From: Listeria monocytogenes
GTDB taxonomy: Bacteria; Bacillota; Bacilli; Lactobacillales; Listeriaceae
NCBI RefSeq assembly: GCF_900187225.1
Contig: NZ_LT906436.1
Span: 2,667,501 to 2,731,500 of the forward strand
Length of the DNA: 64,000 nucleotides
Direction of reading: 5' to 3'
Made by a program: the position numbers and the translations under genes. Each line of letters starts with the position of its first letter. The first letter of the stretch is position 1. Shown here one piece after another: positions 33,219 to 40,952 of this stretch. The notes beneath the pieces were generated by a model. The model did no database searches. It was not told the origin of the DNA and saw nothing but the letters and a program-made list of their open reading frames with translations.

Positions 33219-33463
33219 TATTTGTTTTTTAATTGTCTTGTACGTGCTTCTTTAAAAAGGTAAAAATAGCGCGCTTCGGCCTTTTTTTCCTCGTATTCTA
33301 AATTAGGATCATATTCAAAGCTTTTACGCATTAGAACTTTCTGTTTGTGCCAATTTTCTTGTGTGACTTCAATCAATTCCATCAGATAAGCATCATAGGA
33401 TTTGTGTAATTTGCCAATCTTCTTGTTTTTCTTCCGGCCAAACTTATTACTTCTGGACTCCAT
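33218..33463 (-). CDS. YaaL family protein (DUF2508)
   Basis: This 81-aa, highly basic protein has a central MELIEVTQENWHKQK and YEEKKAEARYFYLFKEAR. It follows recR directly, as yaaL does in Bacillus, and length and sequence fit DUF2508. No function is known. GAGGTGA lies just upstream of the start. Confidence 0.85.
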   Translation of the reverse strand: MESRSNKFGRKKNKKIGKLHKSYDAYLMELIEVTQENWHKQKVLMRKSFEYDPNLEYEEKKAEARYFYLFKEARTRQLKNK

Positions 33464-33477
33464 TTAATCACCTCGGT

Positions 33478-34074
33478 TTAGACTTCTCTTCGTCCTTCCA
33501 TTGCTTTTGAAAGCGTCACTTCATCCGCATATTCTAAGTCTCCACCCACTGGAAGGCCATGCGCTATTCTCGTTACTTTTATGCCTGAAGGTTTTAGTAA
33601 ACGCGAAATATACATCGCAGTGGCTTCTCCTTCAACATTTGGATTTGTTGCTAAAATAACTTCTTCAATAGTGTCATCTTGCAAACGTTTCAGCAAATCA
33701 GGAATATTAATATCTTCTGGTCCAATTCCGTCCATTGGAGAAATTGTGCCATGAAGCACGTGGTATAAGCCATGAAAATCACGCATTTTTTCCATTGCAA
33801 TGACATCTTTGGATTCTTGTACCACACAAATAACACTTCGATCGCGTGACGTATCAGCACAAATATAACATGGATCCTTATCTGTAATGTGACCACAAAC
33901 GGAACAAAAGCTTAGGTTTCTCTTCGCATCAACAAGTGCTTTTGCAAAATCTAGCACATCGTCTTCTTTCATATCTAACACATAAAATGCTAGCCGAGCT
34001 GCCGATTTTGGTCCAATTCCTGGTAATTTCATAAAACTATCTATTAATTTCGTTATCGGCTCAGGATAATGCAT
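33478..34074 (-). CDS. recR: RecR recombination mediator
   Basis: The product has 198 aa, the standard RecR length, with helix-hairpin-helix [17 protein letters not shown], a four-cysteine zinc finger (CSVC...CYIC, about 57-72) and a Toprim domain with [17 protein letters not shown]-like residues. With RecO it loads RecA at gaps. I use ATG 34074, preceded by GAGAGGAAG; the longer frame to 34098 runs into the ribosome binding site. It is downstream of dnaX and ybaB. Confidence 0.96.
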   Translation of the reverse strand: MHYPEPITKLIDSFMKLPGIGPKSAARLAFYVLDMKEDDVLDFAKALVDAKRNLSFCSVCGHITDKDPCYICADTSRDRSVICVVQESKDVIAMEKMRDFHGLYHVLHGTISPMDGIGPEDINIPDLLKRLQDDTIEEVILATNPNVEGEATAMYISRLLKPSGIKVTRIAHGLPVGGDLEYADEVTLSKAMEGRREV

Positions 34075-34106
34075 AATTTGTCTTCCTCTCACCTTCAAAA
34101 TACAAA

Positions 34107-34122
34107 TGTTTCACGTGGAACA
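34107..34122. promoter_or_regulatory. parS-like centromere site (Spo0J/ParB binding)
   Basis: TGTTTCACGTGGAACA reads TGTTCCACGTGAAACA on the other strand, an exact match to the Bacillus-type parS consensus TGTTNCACGTGAAACA. It lies in the short gap between recR and ybaB, a region normally near the replication origin. This should be a ParB loading site for chromosome segregation. Confidence 0.88.
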
Positions 34123-34129
34123 TTCTATT

Positions 34130-34171
34130 GAAAAATAGTTGAGACTCTTGAATACAAGCCAAGAGTCTCAA
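34130..34171 (-). terminator. Terminator after ybaB
   Basis: TTGAGACTCTT (34139-34149) and AAGAGTCTCAA (34161-34171) form a perfect 11-bp stem. The minus strand continues CTATTTTTC, so at least part of dnaX-ybaB transcription ends before recR. Confidence 0.75.
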
Positions 34172-34182
34172 ACCAAGCAATA

Positions 34183-34500
34183 TTACATTCCAGGGATATT
34201 TAACCCTTGTGTGAATTTACCCATTGTTTGTGAAGTTGTATCTTCAATTTGTTTTAATACGTCATTTGTTGCTGCAAGTACTAAATCTTGTAGCATTTCG
34301 ATGTCTTCTGGATCAACTACTTCTTCGTTTATAACAACATCCGTAATGACGCGTTTACCAGTAGCTTTTACTGTAACCATTCCGCCACCAGCAGTTCCAG
34401 TGAACTCTTGAGCTTCTAAATCAGCTTGAGCTTTCGCCATTTCCTTTTGCATTTTTTGCATTTGTTTCATCATACCTTGCATATTTCCCATTCCACGCAT
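34183..34500 (-). CDS. YbaB/EbfC family nucleoid-associated protein
   Basis: The 105-aa protein opens with a Met-rich coiled segment ([29 protein letters not shown]) followed by [20 protein letters not shown], matching YbaB/EbfC (YaaK in Bacillus). The family forms dimers that bind DNA without strong sequence preference. It lies 29 bp after dnaX, in the conserved dnaX-ybaB-recR cluster. Confidence 0.95.
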   Translation of the reverse strand: MRGMGNMQGMMKQMQKMQKEMAKAQADLEAQEFTGTAGGGMVTVKATGKRVITDVVINEEVVDPEDIEMLQDLVLAATNDVLKQIEDTTSQTMGKFTQGLNIPGM

Positions 34501-34529
34501 GAATAATCTCCTCTTTCTTCTATTGTTTT

Positions 34530-36269
34530 TTAATCTTTAATTTCAAGCAAATCTTCACCAACGAGTTTTGCGGCTTCTGCAACAAAAGGATCTTCCGCTG
34601 GTTTTTTAGCTTCTGGATTTGCGCCGTCCTCCGCATCAGCATCACTACCATGACTATGCAGGAAATTCTCTCTTACATCAGCCCATTGATCTTCTGGGAT
34701 TCCAATAAAAGTATAATTTACTTGTGTCAGTCGTGCAATACTTGATGTGATGGTTTCAACAAAATTCGGATTATCCATCGCCATTTGACAGTGAATCTCA
34801 TGCTTAAATTTTAACACAAAAGTGTCCTGAGATGCAGCTACAGGTTCTGCGTCATTTAAAAGAGCTGCTTGAGATGCCATCAACATCGATAATAATTCAC
34901 CCCAACAACCACGAATTAATTGTAAATTCTCTTTTTTAGCCTCACCTAACACATGGTTGATTTTACCAATAGGAGCTTTAAATTGCTTTCCGTTGTTGAT
35001 CGCTTTCTTAGAGCCCCCGCGATTTTGGGTTGGTTTATCAGCTGGTGCTGCTCCGGCCCCACTGGCAATTTGTTTTTTCAGCGTTTGTATCTCTTGATGC
35101 ATTTGCTCCATTTGACGTTTTAAGTCAGAGACGTCGCTTCCAGAAGCCGCATCTGCTGGCACATTCCCGCCACCTGCAACTGATTGACCCGCCTGAGTTA
35201 ACTGAACAAGCGCCACTTCGACATAAATCCCTGGGTGATTCGAAAAACGCATTTGTTGTTGCGCTGTATTTAAAATTTTCACGAACTCATACACTTTAAG
35301 TGAATCTGCTCGTTTTGCCAAAGCAACAAAATCATCATCAATCAAAGCTCGTTCCAGTGTTTCTTCCAGATTCGGCGCTTTTTGATACAGCAGCACATCT
35401 CTAAAGAATACGAGTAAGTCTTCCACTAAACGAACTGGGTCTTTTCCTTCTGCTAGCAGTGCTGTCAGCGTTGAAATAGCTTCCGCCGCATCACCGTCAA
35501 ACGCTGCGCTTACTAGTTTTGTAAGGAGATTTTGAGCAACCGAACCCGTTATTTCGAGCGCGTCTTCCACGGTAACTTCTTCTGATCCGTAGGAAATAAC
35601 TTGATCGAGCAAGCTAAGCGCATCACGCATCCCGCCTTCAGCCGCACGCGCAACAATCATCAACGCTTTTTCGTCATAAGGGATTTTTTCTTCTTCCAAA
35701 ATAAATTTCAAACGACCAATAATATCTTGTGTCGTGATTCGTTTAAAATCAAACCGTTGTACCCGCGAAATAATCGTTAGCGGTAACTTATGCGGTTCTG
35801 TTGTTGCCAAAATAAAAATGACATGTTTCGGCGGTTCTTCCAGCGTTTTTAGTAGCGCATTAAACGCTCCCGTCGATAACATATGCACTTCATCGATAAT
35901 ATATACTTTATATTTCGCCACAGTTGGCGCATACTTTACTTTTTCCCGGATATCTCGAATTTCTTCAACCCCGTTATTACTGGCAGCATCGATTTCAAGA
36001 ACATCTGGTATAGAACCGTCCGTCGTACCTTTACAAATCTCACATTCATTGCAAGGCTCCCCGTCATGGCCGTGTTCACAGTTAATCGCCTTCGCAAAAA
36101 TTTTCGCCGCACTAGTCTTCCCTGTTCCCCTAGGCCCAGAAAATAAATAAGCATGCGAAGTTTTATTTTGCACAATGGCATTTTTAAGCGTTTTCGTCAC
36201 ATGTTCCTGCCCAACAACATCCTGAAACGACTGCGGCCGAAAAACCCGATACAAAGCCTGATACGCCAT
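34530..36269 (-). CDS. dnaX: DNA polymerase III subunits gamma/tau
   Basis: The 579-aa clamp-loader ATPase has Walker [14 protein letters not shown], a zinc-binding cluster [16 protein letters not shown], Walker [11 protein letters not shown] and SRC-like [10 protein letters not shown]. The tau-like C-terminal region (about 380-579) contains an Ala/Gly/Pro linker. It loads the beta clamp and couples polymerases at the fork. I use ATG 36269, with AAGGAGAG 8 nt upstream; the frame to 36296 is not supported. A promoter lies at 36309-36337 within repeated DNA. Confidence 0.96.
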   Translation of the reverse strand: MAYQALYRVFRPQSFQDVVGQEHVTKTLKNAIVQNKTSHAYLFSGPRGTGKTSAAKIFAKAINCEHGHDGEPCNECEICKGTTDGSIPDVLEIDAASNNGVEEIRDIREKVKYAPTVAKYKVYIIDEVHMLSTGAFNALLKTLEEPPKHVIFILATTEPHKLPLTIISRVQRFDFKRITTQDIIGRLKFILEEEKIPYDEKALMIVARAAEGGMRDALSLLDQVISYGSEEVTVEDALEITGSVAQNLLTKLVSAAFDGDAAEAISTLTALLAEGKDPVRLVEDLLVFFRDVLLYQKAPNLEETLERALIDDDFVALAKRADSLKVYEFVKILNTAQQQMRFSNHPGIYVEVALVQLTQAGQSVAGGGNVPADAASGSDVSDLKRQMEQMHQEIQTLKKQIASGAGAAPADKPTQNRGGSKKAINNGKQFKAPIGKINHVLGEAKKENLQLIRGCWGELLSMLMASQAALLNDAEPVAASQDTFVLKFKHEIHCQMAMDNPNFVETITSSIARLTQVNYTFIGIPEDQWADVRENFLHSHGSDADAEDGANPEAKKPAEDPFVAEAAKLVGEDLLEIKD

Positions 36270-36308
36270 CTGCCACTCTCCTTCACCTAAAACCATTTTA
36301 GTAGTTTT

Positions 36309-36337
36309 ATTATAACGTATTGTTGAAGAACTTTCAA
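36309..36337 (-). promoter_or_regulatory. dnaX promoter
   Basis: The minus strand shows TTGAAA (36337-36332), a 17-bp spacer and TATAAT (36314-36309). The -35 lies inside the first copy of the 77-bp repeat. Confidence 0.75.
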
Positions 36338-36496
36338 AATGTACTTTATTTTGATTTAGTTCTTCAATATAAATCTGAGCGCAGCGATGATTTAATCCTT
36401 CCCAGAACTTTCAAAATGTACTTTATTTTGATTTAGTTCTTCAATATAAATCTGAGCAAAGCGATGATTTAATCCTTCCCAGAAGTTTCAAAACGT
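36327..36496. repeat. 77-bp tandem direct repeat upstream of dnaX
   Basis: Two consecutive 77-bp units (36327-36403 and 36404-36480) differ at only two positions (GCGCAGCG versus GCAAAGCG). A third partial unit of about 16 bp follows at 36481. Each unit contains a TTGAAA -35-like hexamer on the minus strand, but only the first has a -10. I see no coding potential or hairpin explaining the unit. Confidence 0.93.
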
Positions 36497-36595
36497 CCTT
36501 AGTCAGGCTAGCTTCAAAAACCGCCACCACCAAAAACCAAAAATCAAAACCCCAAAAAAAGAACCAGACCCCCGAAAAAGCCCGATTCCAACCCA
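36497..36595 (-). other. Strand-asymmetric G/T-rich tract after the DUF3284 gene
   Basis: The minus strand between the DUF3284 gene and the repeat contains runs GGG, GGG, GGGGG and GGGG separated by 7-15 nt, then GGTGGTGGCGG, with almost no G on the plus strand. No ORF or proper terminator hairpin is visible, although TTCTTTTTTT occurs inside. It may act in termination or fold as a G-rich structure. Confidence 0.45.
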
Positions 36596-37060
36596 TTACT
36601 GTTCACTTTTAGCAGCCAATTTCTCCTGCTTCTGCTTACTTTCATTAATAACAGAAAGCTCAATTGATTTCAGCAAATTTTTCACACGCTTTTTCCGGAA
36701 GAAGCCGAACATAAAACCAACAATAATATTATTCATTTTATTTAGCGCTTTTTCCGTTTCAATTAATTCGTTATACGTCACTTCGCATGTTGTTTCGCTA
36801 GTGGATTTTATCGTATACGTCGTCGTATGAGTGTTCACACGACTACTTGTTTCGAATTGATAAAGTTCATTAGGTTGCACTTTAACAATTTTTGTTGTCG
36901 CAAGTGCGCCATTAGACATCGTACGTTGATATTTATATCCTTCTAATTTGCGTACTTGAAGCGTTTTACCAGTGGCATTTTTCACATCATAGATTGCTGA
37001 GCTAACTAGTGTATCAAAGCATTCTTTTTGGGATATATATAATTTCTGTGTGACATTCAC
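36596..37060 (-). CDS. DUF3284-like protein
   Basis: This 154-aa cytoplasmic protein has the pattern I associate with DUF3284: YISQKECFDTLVSSAIYDVKNATGK, YKYQRTMSNG and a central YTIKSTSETTCEVTYNELIET. A short hydrophobic patch (IIVGFMFGFF) precedes a basic tail. DUF3284 proteins frequently accompany cellobiose-type PTS genes, which fits its position downstream of a IIC gene. The molecular role is unknown. Confidence 0.7.
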   Translation of the reverse strand: MNVTQKLYISQKECFDTLVSSAIYDVKNATGKTLQVRKLEGYKYQRTMSNGALATTKIVKVQPNELYQFETSSRVNTHTTTYTIKSTSETTCEVTYNELIETEKALNKMNNIIVGFMFGFFRKKRVKNLLKSIELSVINESKQKQEKLAAKSEQ

Positions 37061-37077
37061 TTTTCAATCGACTCCTT

Positions 37078-37266
37078 CTAATTCTTTTCTTTCTTATCTT
37101 TACGGATTTTTAGCACGATGAATACACAGCCAATTAAAACAACCGCAAGTCCGGTAACTAGAAGAGGTACACTAGCCATCCCATCTTTTCCATAAGAAGG
37201 ACTAAACATAATAATAATAAGACCTATACTAATAAGAAATAGTGCATTAACAATTTTCATTTTCAA
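37078..37266 (-). CDS. Small two-helix membrane protein
   Basis: The 62-aa product has two hydrophobic helices (about 5-24 and 33-53) and a charged C-terminus KIRKDKKEKN. No family is recognised. The start overlaps the stop of the 73-aa gene upstream by 4 nt, and the DUF3284 gene follows after 17 bp, so the three form a transcription unit. Confidence 0.7.
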   Translation of the reverse strand: MKMKIVNALFLISIGLIIIMFSPSYGKDGMASVPLLVTGLAVVLIGCVFIVLKIRKDKKEKN

Positions 37267-37484
37267 CCCACACTAACTTGGAAATAGAGTACAGAACCTA
37301 TTTCAGTTGCTTTTATAGTTTCTTTGGCGATTTTTGCTGCCTTTTCTTCGTCTTCAATATTTGTTTCAAAAGTAAGTTTCATACCTTTTTCGTCTATTTT
37401 TTTAAAAGTTACACCGTCTTTATCATATGTTTCAAGTAATTCAGTAATGTAATCTCGCTTCATTGGACAATTAAGAATAATCAT
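37263..37484 (-). CDS. Small hypothetical protein (73 aa)
   Basis: This soluble 73-aa protein has a beta-alpha pattern (GVTFKKIDEKGMKLTFETNIEDEEKAAKIAKETIK). It has no recognised domain and no membrane segment. GGAGG lies upstream of the ATG. It is the first of three small genes behind the orphan IIC and is coupled to the two-helix gene by ATGA overlap. Confidence 0.7.
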   Translation of the reverse strand: MIILNCPMKRDYITELLETYDKDGVTFKKIDEKGMKLTFETNIEDEEKAAKIAKETIKATEIGSVLYFQVSVG

Positions 37485-37571
37485 TTAAAAAAACCTCCTT
37501 TTATATAGTTTAACTTTATCTTTCACTTCTTGCAATGAATAAAAATGGTGCAGGAATTCCTACATGATATA

Positions 37572-37604
37572 CTGGCTAGGCACAATTTAGCTGTACCTAG
37601 CCAG
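37572..37604 (-). other. Hairpin after the orphan IIC gene
   Basis: CTGGCTAGG and CCTAGCCAG form a perfect 9-bp stem with a 15-nt loop immediately downstream of the IIC stop. No U tract follows on the minus strand, so it may protect the 3' end or allow partial read-through into the small genes. Confidence 0.6.
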
Positions 37605-37618
37605 AAACTTATTATTTT

Positions 37619-38983
37619 CTAAGCTTTCATCTCTTCTTCTGGTACACCAACGCGATTTGCGGTAATAACAAATGGTACCCAAATCAAGAACGCGACGACC
37701 ATATTTATGAGTGAAATTACTGGTGCCATCCAATCTCCCCCGGTTGCTAAGAAGGAATTCAGAAGTGGCGGCATTACCCAAACTACTGCAATTTTAACTG
37801 GCCCGACAATGCCGAGTGTTGTTGCAAAGTAAGCGATTGTTACCATTACCATTGGCGCGATAAGGAATGGTATTAAGTAAATTGTATTTAATACAATCGG
37901 TAAACCAAACATGATTGGTTCGTTAATATTAAATATACCTGGTGCAAGAGACAATTTCGCAACTGTTCGTGCATCCGCTCGTTTCGAGAACATTAGTAAC
38001 GCGATAATTAATACAAGCGTACCGCCTGAACCACCCATCCATACATACGCATCGAAAGAACCACGTACCCATTCGAATGGTAATTTAGCGCCTTCTTGTG
38101 CCGCACTAATGTTTTGTAGTTGTGCTGTACCCCAAAGTGACTCTAGAACCGGAGCAAGTACGTTCGGACCATGAATCCCGAAGAACCATAGTAATTGTAC
38201 TAAGAAAGTAACTAGTAAAACAGCTCCGTAGCCTTGCGAAAGTGATAATAGCGGTTCTTGAATTGTTTTGGAAATCCAAGTAATAACGTCCATATTTGTG
38301 ATTTTGAAGAATGCCCAGTCAATAATACCAACAACATAAAGTGCTACTAAAGCAGGAATAATCGCTGCGAAAGCTTTACTTACAGCCGGTGGAACAGAAT
38401 CTGGCATTTTGATAATAATATTTCTGCGCATTAATTTCGCATAAATAATAGTTGATATAAAACCGAAAATCATTGCGGTAAACAAGCCGGTACCATTTAC
38501 TTGGCTTAGGCTAAAGAATCCGTAAATTCCAGCAAATTCTTTTGGTAAAGTAGCTACATCGAAATTTGCATTAGAAGCCGCAATCGCAGCTTTTACTGCA
38601 TCTAAGCTAACAGTAACAGTTAAGTTCATAACAAAAGCAGCAAGAGAAACTAGCCCCCCAGCTAATCGATCCACTTCATACGCTTTTGATAAATTATACC
38701 CTAGTGAAAAGGCAAAAATAATTGAAACAATTGCTAACGTCCCATTGTATACATATCCATTAATCCCGATAAGTGGTTGCATCGCTTCCACAAATCCTGT
38801 CCATCCCCAGTCAGTTGGAAAATCCCTAAAAAACGCATTTAAAAGTACTGCAATTGACCCAGCCATAGTGATTGGCATTGTTGAAATAAAAGCATCACGT
38901 AATGCAACTAGATGTTTTTGTGAACCAATTTTTGCTGCTACCGGCACAAAATACTTTTCTAAAAATGCTGTTAATCCATTCAT
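37619..38983 (-). CDS. PTS lactose/cellobiose-family IIC permease (orphan)
   Basis: The 454-aa polytopic permease is homologous to the IIC at 14733: NGLTAFLEKYFVPVAAKIGSQKHLVALRDAF, IIIKMPDSVPPAVSKAFAAIIP, WFFGIHGPNVLAPV and APGIFNINEPIMFGLPIVLN. No IIA or IIB gene adjoins it, so phosphate must come from components encoded elsewhere, plausibly the set at 14293-16379. GGAGG precedes the start. It is controlled by a sigma-54 promoter at 39211-39228 nearly identical to that of the complete PTS. Confidence 0.94.
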   Translation of the reverse strand: MNGLTAFLEKYFVPVAAKIGSQKHLVALRDAFISTMPITMAGSIAVLLNAFFRDFPTDWGWTGFVEAMQPLIGINGYVYNGTLAIVSIIFAFSLGYNLSKAYEVDRLAGGLVSLAAFVMNLTVTVSLDAVKAAIAASNANFDVATLPKEFAGIYGFFSLSQVNGTGLFTAMIFGFISTIIYAKLMRRNIIIKMPDSVPPAVSKAFAAIIPALVALYVVGIIDWAFFKITNMDVITWISKTIQEPLLSLSQGYGAVLLVTFLVQLLWFFGIHGPNVLAPVLESLWGTAQLQNISAAQEGAKLPFEWVRGSFDAYVWMGGSGGTLVLIIALLMFSKRADARTVAKLSLAPGIFNINEPIMFGLPIVLNTIYLIPFLIAPMVMVTIAYFATTLGIVGPVKIAVVWVMPPLLNSFLATGGDWMAPVISLINMVVAFLIWVPFVITANRVGVPEEEMKA

Positions 38984-39210
38984 ATTTTATCCTCCCATGA
39001 ACCTTTTTTATTTAGCGCTCATCTCTTTAAACAAAATATAATTTTTATGTACACATCCTTTTAAGTTTATCAGCTATATCTGTTTACTTTGTCCTAGCAA
39101 TCCCCATTACTAGAACAAACCAGATGGAATCTTTGCATGACCTCGTGAAATTTTGGGAGCCCTCCTCTCCGCTTCATGATAAGGCTTACATTTAGATTCA
39201 CCTTAATCTA

Positions 39211-39228
39211 TTGCAATTTCCGTGCCAA
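39211..39228 (-). promoter_or_regulatory. Sigma-54 promoter of the orphan IIC operon
   Basis: The minus strand reads TTGGCAC (39228-39222) and TTGCAA (39216-39211) with GG and GC 10 nt apart. Only the five bases between differ from the promoter at 14232. It leaves a 5' leader of about 215 nt before the IIC start. Confidence 0.92.
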
Positions 39229-39296
39229 GTACATAAACGTAATAAAATATACGATTATCACTTGTAATAGTTATCATTTATACCAACGAAGCACTA

Positions 39297-39347
39297 TTAC
39301 ACACATACCTAAAAAACTGTGTAAGTAAGCGCTAACATTACACAGTT
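39297..39347 (-). promoter_or_regulatory. Upstream activating sites for the orphan IIC promoter, with embedded cre
   Basis: AACTGTGTAA (39315-39324) and TTACACAGTT (39338-39347) form a perfect inverted repeat around 13 nt. A further half-site TTACACACA lies at 39297-39305, on the promoter side as at 14183. The segment 39324-39337, AGTAAGCGCTAACA, matches the CcpA cre consensus except at the first base. Activator binding and CcpA repression would therefore compete. Confidence 0.72.
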
Positions 39348-39375
39348 CCACTTAATTCATAGATTCTTCTTTCTG

Positions 39376-39384
39376 TGTTATAAT
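39376..39384 (+). promoter_or_regulatory. Extended -10 promoter of the 51-aa gene
   Basis: TGT-TATAAT at 39376-39384 is an extended -10, 41 bp before the start codon; the -35 (TTCATA) is poor. Confidence 0.55.
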
Positions 39385-39425
39385 GAGCATAAGCTAAGTA
39401 ATACCAACAATTCGAGGTGATAAAT

Positions 39426-39581
39426 ATGGCAGTCAAACGAGATATGCCGGAAGAGTCGAAAAATAGTAAAGTTGTGAAAAAAGAGCATTTTTCGATTGTG
39501 TTTCCTGATGATATAAAAGAACCAAAAAATGCGAGTGAACAAAAGAAGCAAGACGTTGAAAAGAAAACAGATGATAATTAA
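39426..39581 (+). CDS. Small charged hypothetical protein (51 aa)
   Basis: A 51-codon ORF starts with MAVKRDMPEESK and has a hydrophobic core EHFSIVFPDDIKEP followed by a Lys/Glu-rich tail. Over 40 percent of residues are charged and no membrane segment exists. Support comes from GAGGTGA before the ATG, an extended -10 promoter and a strong terminator right after the stop. No function is recognised. Confidence 0.78.
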   Translation: MAVKRDMPEESKNSKVVKKEHFSIVFPDDIKEPKNASEQKKQDVEKKTDDN

Positions 39582-39583
39582 AT

Positions 39584-39615
39584 AAAAAAGAGCATCCCCG
39601 CGGATGCTCTTTTTT
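39584..39615. terminator. Bidirectional terminator
   Basis: AAAAAAGAGCATCC-CCG-CGGATGCTCTTTTTT forms a long perfect stem between the 51-aa gene and the converging gene at 39614. Confidence 0.93.
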
Positions 39616-40255
39616 ATTTAATTGAGAAGATAACCATTTCTTTATCCTCATCAATGCGGACATTTACGTCCATGCCTAATTTATCTTTAAAAAGTGCCGT
39701 AATATTTAGATAGTCATCATAGCTACCGATATCACTTTTTTCGTATCCTTGTAGAATTGTCGGCTTGATGCGCACGATGTAATCATCATTTGAGGTTTCT
39801 TCCGGATTATAAGAATAGATTTTTTTGCCATTTTTATCAAAAAAGTCATACGTTGCATAAGATTCATTGTTTGTGATATACACATCTTTTTGTGTAACGT
39901 AAGCATTATCGGCCACGCTGTAGTCAATCAAACCTGAGTAATATTTATTGGTAGATGGTTCATTAATTTCATATTGTTTATAAGCTAGTCGGAATAAATA
40001 ATCAATATTATAATAACTATTTACGCGGAAATAGAGGTTTTTATCTTTAGATTTTTTATCTACGCCAATATCTGTCGCACTAATTGGGAAGACTTCATAT
40101 AATTTGCCGTCTATTTCGTAAGCTACTTCATACTTATCAAACACTTCTTGGCGTTGGAAAAAGCCAAACATAATTGCTAAGATTACGATAATTCCTACGA
40201 AAACTGCAACGATTAAAGCTGGCAGCCATTTCTTTTTTGATTTTAGTTGTTGCAT
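39614..40255 (-). CDS. Membrane-anchored extracytoplasmic hypothetical protein
   Basis: The 213-aa product has one N-terminal transmembrane helix (about 10-33, preceded by LKSKKKW, so the rest is outside). The Tyr/Asp-rich domain lacks motifs I recognise. I choose ATG 40255 because AAAGG is about 9 nt upstream; the ATG at 40264 has the same sequence directly abutting it. There is no operon partner. Confidence 0.75.
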   Translation of the reverse strand: MQQLKSKKKWLPALIVAVFVGIIVILAIMFGFFQRQEVFDKYEVAYEIDGKLYEVFPISATDIGVDKKSKDKNLYFRVNSYYNIDYLFRLAYKQYEINEPSTNKYYSGLIDYSVADNAYVTQKDVYITNNESYATYDFFDKNGKKIYSYNPEETSNDDYIVRIKPTILQGYEKSDIGSYDDYLNITALFKDKLGMDVNVRIDEDKEMVIFSIK

Positions 40256-40352
40256 TATTTTCATCCTTTGTCATGAATTGCTTTACTATTTTATATTGTA
40301 CCAGTTTATGTAGCATTATACATTATTTTTCTGAGAATACGAGCTGATTTGT

Positions 40353-40391
40353 AGAAAAAAGACTACTCTGCCTTAAGCAAAATAGTCTTTT
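40353..40391 (-). terminator. Terminator of the SRP RNA gene
   Basis: AAAAGACTA (40357-40365) and TAGTCTTTT (40383-40391) form a 9-bp stem. The minus strand then reads TTTTTTCTAC. Confidence 0.8.
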
Positions 40392-40405
40392 ATATATTTA
40401 AAATT

Positions 40406-40677
40406 AGTGTCGCGCACCTCACATCGACATGCAATCATCTGCGTTACCCTGATAGTTAGCTCGGGCCAGGCGACCTCGCGGCACATGAGAAGCACTGCTT
40501 AATGCTGCTTCCTTCCGGACCTGACATGGTTCACAGGTTCCCATTGCGCAAGACCCAACCTTCAACACCACTTGTCAAGGGCAGACCAAACAATTACGAT
40601 GCCTCAAATGAGGAATTCAACCCCGCTAGAGCGGATTGCGGGTTACAGGGCGCCGCTACCTCCCCGTCTAGCACGAC
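40406..40677 (-). ncRNA. ffs: Signal recognition particle RNA (scRNA, Bacillus-type)
   Basis: The minus strand carries the universally conserved domain IV, ATGTCAGGTCCGGAAGG and AAGCAGCATTAAG, near 40495-40525. At the 5' end are the Alu-domain blocks GGGGAGGTAGCGGCGCCCTG and CAATCCGCTCTAGC. The total of about 270 nt equals B. subtilis scRNA rather than the short 4.5S form. It pairs with Ffh to target membrane proteins. Ends are approximate. Confidence 0.95.
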
Positions 40678-40799
40678 AAATTTGCTACCAATAATTAAAT
40701 GCCAAATAAAAAATTATTTAGCGCAAACTCTGAAAAGAGCTCAATTACTAGTGTACCTTTTTCATCTAAAAAGTGCAAGCGGGAACACGGAAATATTTT

Positions 40800-40895
40800 T
40801 TAACGTAAGTAAACACTCATGATTGCTGCGATAATCGTACCAACTACACAAATACCTACTAATGTTAAAGCTATCCATACTATTTTTTTATTCAT
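40800..40895 (-). CDS. Small single-pass membrane peptide (31 aa)
   Basis: A 31-codon ORF has GAGGGGGAG 6 nt upstream of its ATG. The peptide is MNKK followed by a hydrophobic helix through residue 26 and a short SVYLR tail. It lies between the SRP RNA gene and the FGGY kinase on the same strand, with 57 bp to the kinase stop. No family is recognised. Confidence 0.7.
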   Translation of the reverse strand: MNKKIVWIALTLVGICVVGTIIAAIMSVYLR

Positions 40896-40952
40896 GGTTT
40901 CTCCCCCTCGTCATCACTTTTCTTTTAGTGATTATATCATGAAATCCAAAAT

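Noticed and set aside
39095-39200. 27-codon ORF in the long leader of the orphan IIC
   Set aside because: The ATG lacks any ribosome binding site and the peptide shows no repeated or stalling motif, so I do not call it.
40502-40822. 106-aa plus-strand frame
   Set aside because: It is antisense to the SRP RNA gene, and its residues come from RNA-conserved blocks.
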